64,000 nucleotides of DNA from Nocardioides terrigena. Its GTDB lineage: Bacteria; Actinomycetota; Actinomycetes; Propionibacteriales; Nocardioidaceae. Below are positions 27,158-35,748 of this stretch, piece after piece. Below the pieces are notes generated by a model. The model was not told where the DNA came from. It searched no databases and saw only the letters and a program-made list of their open reading frames with translations. The DNA is taken from positions 62,001 through 126,000 of the forward strand of contig NZ_PZYY01000006.1 in the NCBI RefSeq assembly GCF_003047265.1, in the 5' to 3' direction. The translations under genes and the position numbers were made by a program. Positions within the stretch are counted from its first letter, which is position 1. Every line of letters starts with the position of its first letter.

Positions 27158-27796
27158 ATGACAGCGACGACGCTCATCGGTGACCTGATCGGGTCGCGGG
27201 GCAGCACCGACCGTCGGCGACTGCACGCCACCTTCGCGGCGGTGCTCGACCGGGTCAACACCGAGCTGCGCCCGCCCACCCCGGTCCGGATGCAGGTCGG
27301 TGACGAGTACCAGGGCGTCTTCGCGTCCCTCGGCGACGCGCTGCACGCCTCGCTGACGGTGCGCCTGGCCATGCTGCCCGGTGCCGACGTCCGGCACGGG
27401 ATCGGCCGGGGGAGCATCGAGGTGCTCAGCGAGGAGCCACGCGTGGAGGACGGCCCCGGCTGGTGGGCGGCCCGGGCCGCGATCGGGCGGGTCGAGGACG
27501 CCGAACGCCGCCCGGGGGAGCGCTCGCTGCGCACGGCGTACGTCGCTGCGCACGACGCCGCCGTCCCGGGCAGCGAGGAGGCGGCGGTCAACGCGGCGCT
27601 GGTGCTGCGCGACCACCTGGTCGGCGGCCTGTCGGAGCGATCGTTGTCGGTGCTGCGTGGTCTGCTGGTCGGAGAGTCACAACGCGACCTGGCCGAGGCG
27701 CTCGGGATCAGCCCGTCCGCGGTCTCCCAACGGGTGCGCGCCGACGGGCTCGCGGCGATCATCGCCGCCCACGACCTGACGAGGGGGATGCCATGA
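27158..27796 (+). CDS. SatD-family protein with C-terminal HTH
   Basis: A 212-residue protein with an N-terminal SatD domain (TLIGDLIGSRGSTDRRRLHA, MQVGDEYQGVF) and a C-terminal helix-turn-helix of the sigma-region-4 kind at about residues 160-190 (LVGESQRDLAEALGISPSAV). SatD proteins were named from an acid-tolerance locus of streptococci; the biochemical role is unknown. Here the HTH and a strong upstream palindrome suggest that it represses its own operon. ATG 27158 follows GAGGTGAAG. Its stop overlaps the next start by four bases. Confidence 0.82.
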   Translation: MTATTLIGDLIGSRGSTDRRRLHATFAAVLDRVNTELRPPTPVRMQVGDEYQGVFASLGDALHASLTVRLAMLPGADVRHGIGRGSIEVLSEEPRVEDGPGWWAARAAIGRVEDAERRPGERSLRTAYVAAHDAAVPGSEEAAVNAALVLRDHLVGGLSERSLSVLRGLLVGESQRDLAEALGISPSAVSQRVRADGLAAIIAAHDLTRGMP

Positions 27797-28536
27797 GCTG
27801 GATCGCGGTCCTGCTGATCGGGTGGGCCGTGGCCGACCTGACGCACTCGGTGCGGCCGGTGCGCATCGTGCCCGAGGCCACCGGAGCCGTCGTGGCGGTC
27901 CTGGTGGGGCTGCTGGCCGGCCTGACCGAGCCGCTGGACGTGCTCGCGCTCGTCGTCATCGCCGGCCTCGTCGTCGCGTGGGGCCAGACCGTGACCCACG
28001 GCTTCGCCCACCGCATCCCGGTGTGGGTGCCCCTGCTCGTCCTCGGCGGCGGGCTCGCGTCGGCCGTGCTGTTCTCCGGGGCTGCGGGGCAGGCGGGCGG
28101 AGCGTGGGGTGCGTGGCTCGAGGGCAGCGGGCTGCCGGCCCTCGCGGCGCTCGACCCCGACCGGGCGCTGCTCCTCGTCGGCGCCTTCCTCGTGCAGCTC
28201 AGCACCGGCAACGTCATCGTCCGGCTGGTTCTCGCGGCGACCGGGACGGCCGACCCCGACGAGCACGGCTCGATCGAGGCCGACCCGTCCGTCGTCCGTC
28301 TCAAGGGCGGCCGGCTGCTCGGTCCCATGGAGCGCGTCTTCATCCTGGCCCTCGCGCTGGCCGGCCAGATCACGGCCGCGTCCATCGTGGTCGCGGCCAA
28401 GGGGCTGCTGCGCTTCCCGGAGCTGTCCTCGCGGGGCGAGCAGGAGCGCATCCACCAGCTGACGGAGTACTTCCTCGTCGGCAGCTTCATCAGCTGGCTG
28501 GTCGCGCTGGGCTCACTCGTGCTGCTCAGCGTGTGA
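27793..28536 (+). CDS. Polytopic membrane protein, partner of SatD-like protein
   Basis: A 247-residue protein with about six hydrophobic helices. The C-terminal half (VRLKGGRLLGPMERVFILAL, AAKGLLRFPEL, TEYFLVGSFISWLVALGSL) resembles the membrane partners, often labelled DUF3307, that sit next to SatD genes in actinobacteria and phages. The usual N-terminal HxLADF motif of DUF3307 is not seen, so this may be a divergent or different subfamily. It is translationally coupled to the SatD gene (ATGA). Function unknown. Confidence 0.75.
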   Translation: MSWIAVLLIGWAVADLTHSVRPVRIVPEATGAVVAVLVGLLAGLTEPLDVLALVVIAGLVVAWGQTVTHGFAHRIPVWVPLLVLGGGLASAVLFSGAAGQAGGAWGAWLEGSGLPALAALDPDRALLLVGAFLVQLSTGNVIVRLVLAATGTADPDEHGSIEADPSVVRLKGGRLLGPMERVFILALALAGQITAASIVVAAKGLLRFPELSSRGEQERIHQLTEYFLVGSFISWLVALGSLVLLSV

Positions 28537-28578
28537 GCGTGGGCCCAGCGCGACCGTCGGTGCCGTCGGGGGACCGCG

Positions 28579-30615
28579 TCAGCGGCGGGTGACCTGCACG
28601 ACCGTCGGTCGCGGCCCGGCGAACTGGCCGCGACGCGGGGTGCCGCCGGCGCCCACGAAGTCGGGGAAGTAGGACTGCTGGGCCTCCCACGAGCCGTCCT
28701 CGCCGGGGTGCTGCACGGCCACGAAGACCGAGTCGTCGCGGTCGTGGACCACCGGCCCGCAGGTCTCGGCCCCGGTGGGGACCGCGAGGAACTGCTGCAC
28801 GCGGCCGCGCTCGGGACCGGCGACCGGCACCTTGAAGAGACCGTCGGACTTCTTGATCGCGCTGGGCTGGCCGTCGGTGGAGACCCAGAGGTTGCCGACC
28901 GAGTCGAAGGCGACGTTGTCGGGGCAGGAGATCGGCGACACGGGTCCGGTGTACCCGCCGAAGTAGCGACCCGCGGAGGCCTCGTCGCCGCAGATGAGGA
29001 AGAGGTTCCAGGCGAAGGTCGGCGCCGTGTGGTCACCACCGGTCGGCATCATCTCGACGACGTGGCCGTCCTTGTTGGCATTGCGCGGGTTGGGCTCGGT
29101 CGGGCCCTCCTTGCCGACCTTGCCGCGGTCGGTGTTGTTGGTGCACGCGACGTAGACGAACCCGTTGACGTAGTTGGGCTCGACGTCCTCCGGCCGGTCC
29201 ATCTTGGTGGGCTGGACCGTGTCGGCGGCCAGGCGCGTGTAGACGAGCACCTGCTCGGTGGTCATGCCGGGCACGACGGACTCGCCGCCGACGGTGAGCG
29301 GCAGCCACTCGCCGGTGCCGTCGCTGACACCGTCGTCGAGGCCGTCGCCGGTGAAGCGGGCCACCGACAGGTCGCCGTGCGACAGCAGGGTCTTGTTGTG
29401 GGCGCGGTCCCGCTTCGACCCGCCGGGGCGGTAGGTGTCGCGGGAGACGAAGCGGTAGACGTAGTCGAAGCGCTCGTCGTCGCCCATGTAGGCCACGACC
29501 TTGCCGTCCCGGTTGACGATCACGTTGGCGCCCTCGTGCTTGAAGCGGCCCATCGCGGTGTGCTTGACCGGGGTCGAGCGGGGGTCCTCGGGGTCGACCT
29601 CGACGATCCAGCCGAAGCGGTTCGGCTCGTTCGGGTTCCTGGTCGCGTCCCAGCGATCGTCGAACGCGCGCCAGCCGCGGGCGTCCTGCGCCCCCAGCCC
29701 GTAGCGCTTCTCCTCCGCCGAGGTGCCGGCGGCGAGGAAGTACTGGTTGAAGTTCTCCTCGCCGGACAGGATCGTGCCCCACGGGGTGGTACCGCCGGCG
29801 CAGTTGTTCAAGGTGCCGCGGACGCGGGTGCCGGTCGGGTCCTGCGCGGTCTGCAGCAGCGGCGAGCCGGCGGCCGGGCCGTCGACGGTGAAGACGGTGT
29901 CCAGGGTGATCCGGCGGTTGAGGCGACCGGTGCGCTCGTAGCGCCACGGCTCGCCCGCGTGCCGGCGACGCAGCTCGACGACCGACATGCCGTGCGCGGC
30001 CCACGCGGTGCGGACCTTCTCCTCCGCCGACATGGTCGGCGGGAACATGATGGCCTCGTTGGTGTACTCGTGGTTGGCCACCAGCAGTGCTCGGGTGCCC
30101 TTGCGGTCGGTCACGATGATGTCGAGGTAGTCGCAGTTGTAGCCGAACTGCTGGGCCTGCGCCCGGTGGTCCTGGTCGTCCTGGTCGAACTCCGGCGCCC
30201 TCGCCGTGACCGGGTCGCCCCAGCGGATGATCGGGTCCCAGCGGTAGCCGCCCGGCACCGTCACGTCGTCGACCGTCGTGGCGACCGGGCCGATGGCGTC
30301 GAAGGTCAGCCCGGTCGGGCGCGGAGCCTTGCCGGGGGCGGTCACGAGCGGGGCGGCGGTGGCGCGCCCCGAGGTCTGCGGGGCGAAGGCGACGGTGGCG
30401 GCACCGACGGCCGCGGCGCCGAGGACCGTACGACGCGACAGCGCCGTGGCGGCCACGTCGCGGAAGTAGGTGGTCTCCGTCGTGTTCGGCACCTCCTTGA
30501 AGCACGCGTCGCCGCACCGCAGGTGACAGGTGACGGCGCTGCGAGTGCCGTGCGTGTGGCCGAGCATCGGCAGCAGGGCGCGGGTGCCGTCGGGTCGAGC
30601 GGGACTGAGGGTCAT
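28579..30615 (-). CDS. PhoX-family alkaline phosphatase
   Basis: A 678-residue Tat-exported phosphatase (DUF839). A cytoplasmic lead of about 55 residues precedes the twin-arginine signal ALSRRTVLGAAAVGAA. The mature part has GYNCDYLDIIV, LVANHEYTNE, NNCAGGTTPWGTILSGEENF, GRFKHEGANV, FVYVACTNNTDR and PDNVAFDSVGNLWVSTDG, covering the iron and calcium ligands of PhoX. Members release phosphate from organic esters during phosphate starvation. AGGAG lies eight bases before the ATG. A PHO-box-like pair of 11-base repeats lies about 80-95 bases upstream, so PhoP control is likely. Confidence 0.93.
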   Translation of the reverse strand: MTLSPARPDGTRALLPMLGHTHGTRSAVTCHLRCGDACFKEVPNTTETTYFRDVAATALSRRTVLGAAAVGAATVAFAPQTSGRATAAPLVTAPGKAPRPTGLTFDAIGPVATTVDDVTVPGGYRWDPIIRWGDPVTARAPEFDQDDQDHRAQAQQFGYNCDYLDIIVTDRKGTRALLVANHEYTNEAIMFPPTMSAEEKVRTAWAAHGMSVVELRRRHAGEPWRYERTGRLNRRITLDTVFTVDGPAAGSPLLQTAQDPTGTRVRGTLNNCAGGTTPWGTILSGEENFNQYFLAAGTSAEEKRYGLGAQDARGWRAFDDRWDATRNPNEPNRFGWIVEVDPEDPRSTPVKHTAMGRFKHEGANVIVNRDGKVVAYMGDDERFDYVYRFVSRDTYRPGGSKRDRAHNKTLLSHGDLSVARFTGDGLDDGVSDGTGEWLPLTVGGESVVPGMTTEQVLVYTRLAADTVQPTKMDRPEDVEPNYVNGFVYVACTNNTDRGKVGKEGPTEPNPRNANKDGHVVEMMPTGGDHTAPTFAWNLFLICGDEASAGRYFGGYTGPVSPISCPDNVAFDSVGNLWVSTDGQPSAIKKSDGLFKVPVAGPERGRVQQFLAVPTGAETCGPVVHDRDDSVFVAVQHPGEDGSWEAQQSYFPDFVGAGGTPRRGQFAGPRPTVVQVTRR

Positions 30616-30691
30616 CGAGCACTCCTGGAGAGCTGGGTCCGTGGTGGGTGGTGACTGCTGACCCGACCCAACCGGTGCCGGCTGGCCGGAC

Positions 30692-30709
30692 GGTGACCTC
30701 CACGTGAAC
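30692..30709 (-). promoter_or_regulatory. PHO box upstream of phoX
   Basis: On the minus strand GTTCACGTGGA is followed by GGTCACC, two direct repeats with an 11-base period matching the PhoP-binding GTTCACC repeats of streptomycetes. The site lies 77-94 bases upstream of the phosphatase ATG. Confidence 0.7.
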
Positions 30710-30776
30710 AGCGGCTGATTCCAGGAGGTCGAGGACGGACGCACCGCCCGGCGTACCTGAATGGGAGGATGTGGCC

Positions 30777-31526
30777 ATGACCGAGCGCGCCGGCCCCCCT
30801 CATCGGGGGCAGGATGTCGGCGTGCAGTTGCCTGCCGACCCCCTCCTGCTGTGGGGGCGCGCACTGGTCCTGACGGTGGCCACCTTCCTCGTCGGGGCGC
30901 TGGGGCACGTGACCGCGGGCGGGTTGCTGCCCGGCGTCCCCGCCCTCGTGCTGCTGCTCGCGACCGGGACGACGCTCGCGGCCGCCTTCCTCTCCCGGCC
31001 GGCATCGACGCGCCTGCTCGTCGGCCTCGTGGTGCTCGGCCAGACGCTGGTCCACGGGGCACTGAGCCTGACGGCCGGCCACGGTGATGGCCACGGAGCC
31101 GGCGACACCGCGGCGGCGTCGTACACCTCCCCACCCCTCACCGGCTCGCTCCCGACCGGCTCCGGAGGCCGGGTCGGCTCGCTGCAGGACCACTACGAGG
31201 CGACCGTCGAGGCGCCCGTCGCCGCCGGGCTGACGGTGCCGGACCCGGCGTCCCTGCTCGACCACGCACCCATGTTCCTCGCCCACGCCGCCGCCGGAGT
31301 GCTCGTGGGCCTGTGGCTGGCCGTGGGGGAGCGGGCCGTCTGGTCCCTGCTCACCCTCGCGGTGCGCACCGTCCTCGCGCCGCTGGTCGCCGTCCTCGTC
31401 CCGCTGACCCCCGCCCGGCGGCTCCGTCCCGCCGTCGCGCACCTCCACCCCCTGCACCGCACGGCGCTCGAGCGCGTCGGCGGCAGCGTCGTACGTCGCG
31501 GTCCACCGGCCCTCCTCGCCGCCTGA
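30777..31526 (+). CDS. Membrane protein upstream of PepSY gene
   Basis: A 249-residue protein with about four hydrophobic segments in two halves, joined by a His/Gly/Asp-rich exported loop (GHGDGHGAGD) and a Ser/Gly/Thr linker. The His-rich loop may bind metal. I recognise no family. The ATG at 30777 has GGGAGG eight bases upstream and is preferred to the GTG at 30771. It diverges from phoX and is followed after 71 bases, including a strong stem-loop, by a PepSY-helix gene, a pairing often seen in actinobacterial copper or iron loci. That role is inferred. Confidence 0.75.
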   Translation: MTERAGPPHRGQDVGVQLPADPLLLWGRALVLTVATFLVGALGHVTAGGLLPGVPALVLLLATGTTLAAAFLSRPASTRLLVGLVVLGQTLVHGALSLTAGHGDGHGAGDTAAASYTSPPLTGSLPTGSGGRVGSLQDHYEATVEAPVAAGLTVPDPASLLDHAPMFLAHAAAGVLVGLWLAVGERAVWSLLTLAVRTVLAPLVAVLVPLTPARRLRPAVAHLHPLHRTALERVGGSVVRRGPPALLAA

Positions 31527-31542
31527 CCCGACCCTCCGCCTC

Positions 31543-31567
31543 CCGCCGCACGCCTGCCGTGCGGCGG
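31543..31567. terminator. Stem-loop between membrane and PepSY genes
   Basis: CCGCCGCACG (31543-31552) and CGTGCGGCGG (31558-31567) form a perfect 10-base-pair stem with a five-base loop, 17 bases after the stop at 31526. No T run follows, so it may be an attenuator or an mRNA stabiliser rather than a full terminator. Confidence 0.5.
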
Positions 31568-31597
31568 TCGAGGCGTCGTACGCCCTCGAGGAGACCC

Positions 31598-33031
31598 ATG
31601 ACCACCGCCCCACCCCGTCCTGCCCGCAGCACCGCGCCCGCCCGCCGCTCCCGACCGGGAGCGAGCGGCATGTTCCGCGCCTTCTGGCGCTGGCACTTCT
31701 ACGCCAGCTTCCTCGTCATCCCGATCCTGCTCGTGCTCGCCGTGACGGGGCTGATCTACCTGTTCCGCTTCCAGCTCGAGCCGCTGCTGCACCCCGACCT
31801 GATGACGGTCTCGGCGCCCAGCGAGACCGCGATCCAGCAGCCCTACGCCAACCAGCTCGCCGCCGTCGAGCGGGCGTATCCGGACGCCACCGTGGTCTCG
31901 ATGTCCGAGCCGCGCGAGGACGGTCGCAGCACAGTCTTCTCGGTCACCACCGACGACGGCGCGGCCCGCGACGTCTTCGTCAACCCGTACGGCGCCGAGG
32001 TGCTCGGCTCGCTCGACCCCGACCGCACGGTGTCGGGCATCGCGGTGCTGCTGCACGGCGAGCTGATGAGCGGCACCGTCGGCGACCTCGTCATCGAGCT
32101 CGGCGCCTGCTGGGCGATCGTGATGGCGCTGACCGGCTACTACCTGTTCGTGCGCGGCTGGAAGGCCCGCCGCCGGCGGCTGGCCAAGGGCGCCCCGGGG
32201 GCGCGGCTGCGGTCCAGCCACGGCGTCGTCGGCGCCGTCGTCGGCGTCGGGCTGCTCTTCCTGCTGGTGTCCGGGCTGCCCTGGACCGGCCTCTGGGGGG
32301 CGAAGGTGCAGGAGCTCGCCACCGCCCAGGGGTCGTCGCTGTGGAGCGAGGACCACGGCGCGCTGTCCGACCCGACGTCCTCGCTGGACGAGTCGCTCCC
32401 GCACAGCCACTCGGTCGAGGTGCCGTGGGGGATGGGGGAGTCGGAGGTGCCGCGGTCGACGGCGCCCGAGGACGGCGAGGAGGGGCGCAGCGTGGCCAAC
32501 CTCGACACCGCGGTCCTGGCGGCGGCCGATGCCGGCCTGCGCCACCCGATGACGATCGCCCTGCCGGCGGACGAGGAGGGCGTGTTCTCGGTGATCGGCT
32601 ACGCCTTCGACGCCCCGTCCGACGAGCGCACCGTCCACGTCGACCGGTACGGCGGCGAGGTCGTCTCGACGTACGGCTTCGACGACTACCCGGTGCTCGC
32701 CCAGGTGGTCGCGCAGGGGATCGGCCTCCACGAGGGCCGCTCGTTCGGGACCTGGTCGATGGTGGGGACGACGCTCATGTGCCTGGCGATCGTCTTCTCC
32801 TGCGTCACCGGGCCGCTGATGTGGTGGCGTCGCCGCCCGTCGCGGTCCGGCTCGATGGGGGCGCCGCGCGGCCGGATGCCGCTGCGGGCGACGCCGCTGC
32901 TGATGGTCGGTCTCGTGACGCTGGGGATCTTCCTGCCGCTCTTCGGCCTGTCGGTGCTCGCGATCCTGCTGCTCGACCAGCTGGTGGTGCGACGCGTGCC
33001 GGCGCTGGCGGGATGGTTCGATGCAGCATGA
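31598..33031 (+). CDS. PepSY-associated transmembrane (PiuB-type) protein
   Basis: A 477-residue membrane protein with four main helices: RAFWRWHFYASFLVIPILLV near the start, IELGACWAIVMALTGYYLF, SHGVVGAVVGVGLLFLLVSG and the closing pair near residues 380-465. Two PepSY-like exported domains sit between them (VFVNPYGAEVLGSL, VHVDRYGGEVVSTYGF). This is the PiuB layout; relatives reduce ferric or cupric siderophore complexes or pass electrons across the membrane, with conserved His (HFY, LHGELM, SHG, LHEG) as likely haem ligands. AGGAG precedes ATG 31598. Its stop overlaps the lyase gene start. Confidence 0.88.
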   Translation: MTTAPPRPARSTAPARRSRPGASGMFRAFWRWHFYASFLVIPILLVLAVTGLIYLFRFQLEPLLHPDLMTVSAPSETAIQQPYANQLAAVERAYPDATVVSMSEPREDGRSTVFSVTTDDGAARDVFVNPYGAEVLGSLDPDRTVSGIAVLLHGELMSGTVGDLVIELGACWAIVMALTGYYLFVRGWKARRRRLAKGAPGARLRSSHGVVGAVVGVGLLFLLVSGLPWTGLWGAKVQELATAQGSSLWSEDHGALSDPTSSLDESLPHSHSVEVPWGMGESEVPRSTAPEDGEEGRSVANLDTAVLAAADAGLRHPMTIALPADEEGVFSVIGYAFDAPSDERTVHVDRYGGEVVSTYGFDDYPVLAQVVAQGIGLHEGRSFGTWSMVGTTLMCLAIVFSCVTGPLMWWRRRPSRSGSMGAPRGRMPLRATPLLMVGLVTLGIFLPLFGLSVLAILLLDQLVVRRVPALAGWFDAA

Positions 33032-34125
33032 CCGACGAGACGGACTTCCCCGACCGCTTCCGCGCCGCCGCGCGCTCCTGCGACCGCACCGTGTTCTGGC
33101 GGCTCACCCGGCCGGCCGACGACCTCGCCCGGCTCGCGGGCGCGTGCACGGAGCTGGGGATCGACGAGTGGGACGGCTACGGCTCGCGCGGCGCGGTGGC
33201 CGAGCTGGAGTCGCAGGTCGCGGCGCTGCTCGGCAAGCCGGCGGCGCTGTTCGTGCCGAGCGGCACGCTGGCCCAGCAGGCGGTGCTGCGGATCTGGTGC
33301 GACCGGTCCGGCAGTCGCCGGGTCGCGCTGCCGGACCTCTCGCACCTGGTCCACCACGAGGAGGACGGACCGCGTCGGCTGCACGGCCTGGAGTGGGACT
33401 TCCTCACCACCGGTCGGCGGACCCCCGTGGCCGCCGACCTCGCGGCGGTCCCGGGCCGGCTCGGCGCCGCCCTCACCGAGGTGCCCCTGCGTGACGCCGG
33501 CTGCCTGCTGCCCTCGTGGGACGACCTGGTCGGGCTGTCCACGGCGGCCCGGGAGCGCGGCGTACCGCTGCACCTGGACGGTGCCCGCCTCTGGGAGTCC
33601 CAGCCGTTCTACGACCGCCCGCTCGCAGAGATCGCGGGGCTCTTCGACAGCGTCTACGTGTCGTTCTACAAGGGACTCGGCGCCCAGGCCGGCGCCTGCG
33701 TCGTCGCCGACCAGGACGTCGTCGACGAGCTCCGGGTGTGGCGCAAGCGGATGGGCGGCACGCTGTTCGCGATGACGCCGTACGCCGTGGGCGCCCTGCT
33801 CGGCCTGCGCGACGAGCTGCCCCGGATGGGGGAGTACGCCGACTGGGCCCGCTCCCTGGCGGCCGCGCTGCCGTCGCGGGGGCTGCGGGTGCACCCGGCC
33901 GAGCCGGGCATGTGCACCTTCGAGGTGTACGCCGACGGCGTGGCCGAGGTCGTCAACGAGCGGCTGCTGGCCTTCATGGAGGCCGAGGGCACCGTGCTGT
34001 GCGGCCCGTTCCGCCAGACCGACGACCCGGGCACGGTCGTCACCGAGCTGGCCTGCTACGCCGCGGCCACGTCGTACGACCCGGAGAAGGTCGCCGACTG
34101 GCTGGGCCACGTCGTGAACGGCTGA
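33028..34125 (+). CDS. Threonine aldolase / beta-eliminating lyase family protein
   Basis: A 365-residue PLP enzyme of fold type I. It has GSRGAVAELESQVAALLGK, FVPSGTLAQQAVL, LPLHLDGARLWE-like (VPLHLDGARLWES) and SFYKGLGAQAG with the PLP Lys near residue 215. This fits low-specificity threonine aldolase, which cleaves threonine to glycine and acetaldehyde, but substrate cannot be read from the sequence. Its ATG overlaps the PepSY stop by four bases, although the two functions have no clear link. A 19-base-pair terminator hairpin follows 18 bases after the stop. Confidence 0.86.
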   Translation: MTDETDFPDRFRAAARSCDRTVFWRLTRPADDLARLAGACTELGIDEWDGYGSRGAVAELESQVAALLGKPAALFVPSGTLAQQAVLRIWCDRSGSRRVALPDLSHLVHHEEDGPRRLHGLEWDFLTTGRRTPVAADLAAVPGRLGAALTEVPLRDAGCLLPSWDDLVGLSTAARERGVPLHLDGARLWESQPFYDRPLAEIAGLFDSVYVSFYKGLGAQAGACVVADQDVVDELRVWRKRMGGTLFAMTPYAVGALLGLRDELPRMGEYADWARSLAAALPSRGLRVHPAEPGMCTFEVYADGVAEVVNERLLAFMEAEGTVLCGPFRQTDDPGTVVTELACYAAATSYDPEKVADWLGHVVNG

Positions 34126-34143
34126 GTGGCGGGGCTGAAATGA

Positions 34144-34184
34144 CCGCTGGGACCTGAGTCACGTGGTGACTCAGGTCCCAGCGG
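34144..34184. terminator. Bidirectional terminator hairpin
   Basis: Arms 34144-34162 (CCGCTGGGACCTGAGTCAC) and 34166-34184 are perfect reverse complements of 19 bases around a three-base loop. The hairpin lies between the convergent lyase and HU genes and has no long T run on either side, as is common in actinobacteria. Confidence 0.85.
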
Positions 34185-34204
34185 GAGGGAACCAAGTGGC
34201 TCGA

Positions 34205-34480
34205 TCAGCCGTTGACGGCCGTCTTGAAGGCGGAGCCCGCCTTGAACGCGGGGGCCTTGCTGGCCGCGATCTCCATCGTCTCGCCGGTCTGCGGGTTGCG
34301 GCCGGTGCGGGCCGAACGCTCGCGCGACTCGAACGTGCCGAAGCCGGGGAGGGTGACCTTCTCGCCCTTGGCCACGGTCGAGGTGATCGAGGTGATCACG
34401 GCCTCGAGGGCCTTGTCGGCCTGCGCGTTGGTCAGGTCGGCGTGCTGGGCGATGGCGTCGCGAAGCTCGGTCTTGTTCAC
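34205..34480 (-). CDS. HU-family DNA-binding protein
   Basis: A 91-residue nucleoid protein that bends and compacts DNA as a dimer. It has NKTELRDAIAQHADLTNAQA, the turn LPGFGTFESRERSARTGRNP with the beta-arm (arm tip RNPQTGE), and the closing PAFKAGSAFKTAV. It is the short HU type, without the Lys/Ala-rich tail of mycobacterial HupB, so a second, tailed HU is likely elsewhere. AAGGAG lies about eight bases before the GTG start. A TATAGC -10 candidate lies about 110 bases upstream (34586-34591), implying a leader. Confidence 0.96.
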   Translation of the reverse strand: MNKTELRDAIAQHADLTNAQADKALEAVITSITSTVAKGEKVTLPGFGTFESRERSARTGRNPQTGETMEIAASKAPAFKAGSAFKTAVNG

Positions 34481-34763
34481 GTGTATTGCTCCTTGTTCGA
34501 TCCTTGGGATTTCACTCCACCCAACATGATCCGGGGGTTGATCCCCAAACCTGGCTGCTACCGGGCGGCGTGCTCGGTGGGCAACGCTATAGGCACACCC
34601 GGCCCGGACGTGGCACCGATCCCCGCAAACCGGGCCCCGGGGTGTCGCCTCCGGAGTGGTGGTGACGTCCGACCGTGAGGTCAAGGGCCCTTCGACCCTC
34701 CCGGTCCGCAGCCCTCTAGCGGGACCGTGGAGGCAGCACCCACACCGAGCAGCGGAGGCCGTC
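34481..34763. promoter_or_regulatory. Divergent intergenic region, HU and universal stress protein
   Basis: The longest non-coding stretch here, 283 bases. On the HU side a TATAGC -10 candidate (34586-34591, minus strand) and a small GGGG/CCCC hairpin near 34533-34545 are seen. On the stress-protein side lies the DevR-type palindrome at 34685-34698. Nothing in it looks like a structured RNA or a small open frame with a ribosome binding site. Confidence 0.5.
34685..34698. promoter_or_regulatory. DevR/DosR-type palindrome before universal stress protein
   Basis: GGGCCCTTCGACCC fits GGGNCN4GNCCC, the core of the dormancy-regulator box. It lies 66 bases upstream of the stress-protein ATG at 34764, where an activator of a class II promoter would bind. 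Confidence 0.55.
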
Positions 34764-35705
34764 ATGACCGAGCACCACACCGTCGCGGAGCACGACGTCC
34801 CGCCCGTCCTGGTCGCCGTCGGGCACGACCCGATGGACGCGGCGCTCGAGCTCGCCGTCCACGTGGCGGTCCGCGAGGGGTGCGGACTGCACCTGCTGCA
34901 CGTGCTCCACCACGTCGCCCAGGGACCGGAGATGGTGCTCGTCGACATCGTCGACCTCGAGCACGCCGCCCGGTCGGTCCTGGCCGCCGCGGAGGAGCGG
35001 GCGCGCGACCTGATGCCTGAAGGGCTGCCCGTGTCCACGCAGCTGCTGTGGGGCGGTCCGGTGTCCTCCATCGTGGCCGCCTCCAAGGACACCCGCATGG
35101 TCGTCCTCCAGCGCCGGCCGCTCTCCCGGGTGCTGCGGGTCGTGACCCGGTCCACCTCCAGCGGCGTGGCCGCGCACGCCCACGTCCCGGTGGTGTCCGT
35201 GCCGGCGCGGTGGAGCCCGCCCGGCTCCGGGGACGCCGTCCCCGTGGTCACCGTGGGGGTGGACGTGCCGGAGCGCGCCGAGAACGTGCTCCGCGCTGCG
35301 GTGCACGAGGCCCGCGGTCGCGGGGCGACGCTGCGGGTGCTGCACACCTGGTCGTTCCCGGGTGCCTACGACGACATCATCGTGTCCCGCGTCGAGCACG
35401 AGAGGTGGACGGAGCGGGCCACCAGCGACATCCGCGAGGCGCTCTCCGGGCTCGGTGAGGAGGCCACGGGCCTCACCGTCGAGATCGAGGCCAGGCACGC
35501 CTTCCCCGGCGATGCCCTGATCCAGGCCGCGCGCACCTCCGACCTGCTGGTGATCGGCCGGCACGACCCCCTGGTCCCGGCCGGGTCGCACCTCGGCCCG
35601 GTCGCGCGGGCGGTCCTGCGCGAGGCCGTCTGCCCGGTGATGCTGGCCGACCCCCGACCCCGGCACCACTGGACCACGCACCGCCAGCACGCCGACGTGG
35701 TCTGA
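34764..35705 (+). CDS. Tandem universal stress protein
   Basis: A 313-residue protein with two UspA domains (about residues 14-145 and 160-300). The ATP loop is only partly kept: the second domain has VIGRHDPLVPAGSHLGPVAR, while the first has lost the glycines at this position (VLQRRPLSRVLRVV). Binding to ATP in the first half is therefore doubtful. Double Usp proteins are typical members of dormancy regulons in actinobacteria, and a DevR-type palindrome lies 66 bases upstream. GCGGAGG precedes ATG 34764. Confidence 0.88.
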   Translation: MTEHHTVAEHDVPPVLVAVGHDPMDAALELAVHVAVREGCGLHLLHVLHHVAQGPEMVLVDIVDLEHAARSVLAAAEERARDLMPEGLPVSTQLLWGGPVSSIVAASKDTRMVVLQRRPLSRVLRVVTRSTSSGVAAHAHVPVVSVPARWSPPGSGDAVPVVTVGVDVPERAENVLRAAVHEARGRGATLRVLHTWSFPGAYDDIIVSRVEHERWTERATSDIREALSGLGEEATGLTVEIEARHAFPGDALIQAARTSDLLVIGRHDPLVPAGSHLGPVARAVLREAVCPVMLADPRPRHHWTTHRQHADVV

Positions 35706-35716
35706 GGGAAGGGGCC

Positions 35717-35748
35717 GGACCGCGGTCCATGGTCTAGATTGCGCTCCC
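35717..35748 (+). promoter_or_regulatory. Promoter of ctlX with upstream palindrome
   Basis: TAGATT at 35735-35740 is a good -10 element and ends eight bases before the GTG at 35749, so the mRNA is probably leaderless. A perfect 12-base palindrome GGACCGCGGTCC (35717-35728) covers the -35 region and could be an operator. Confidence 0.5.
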
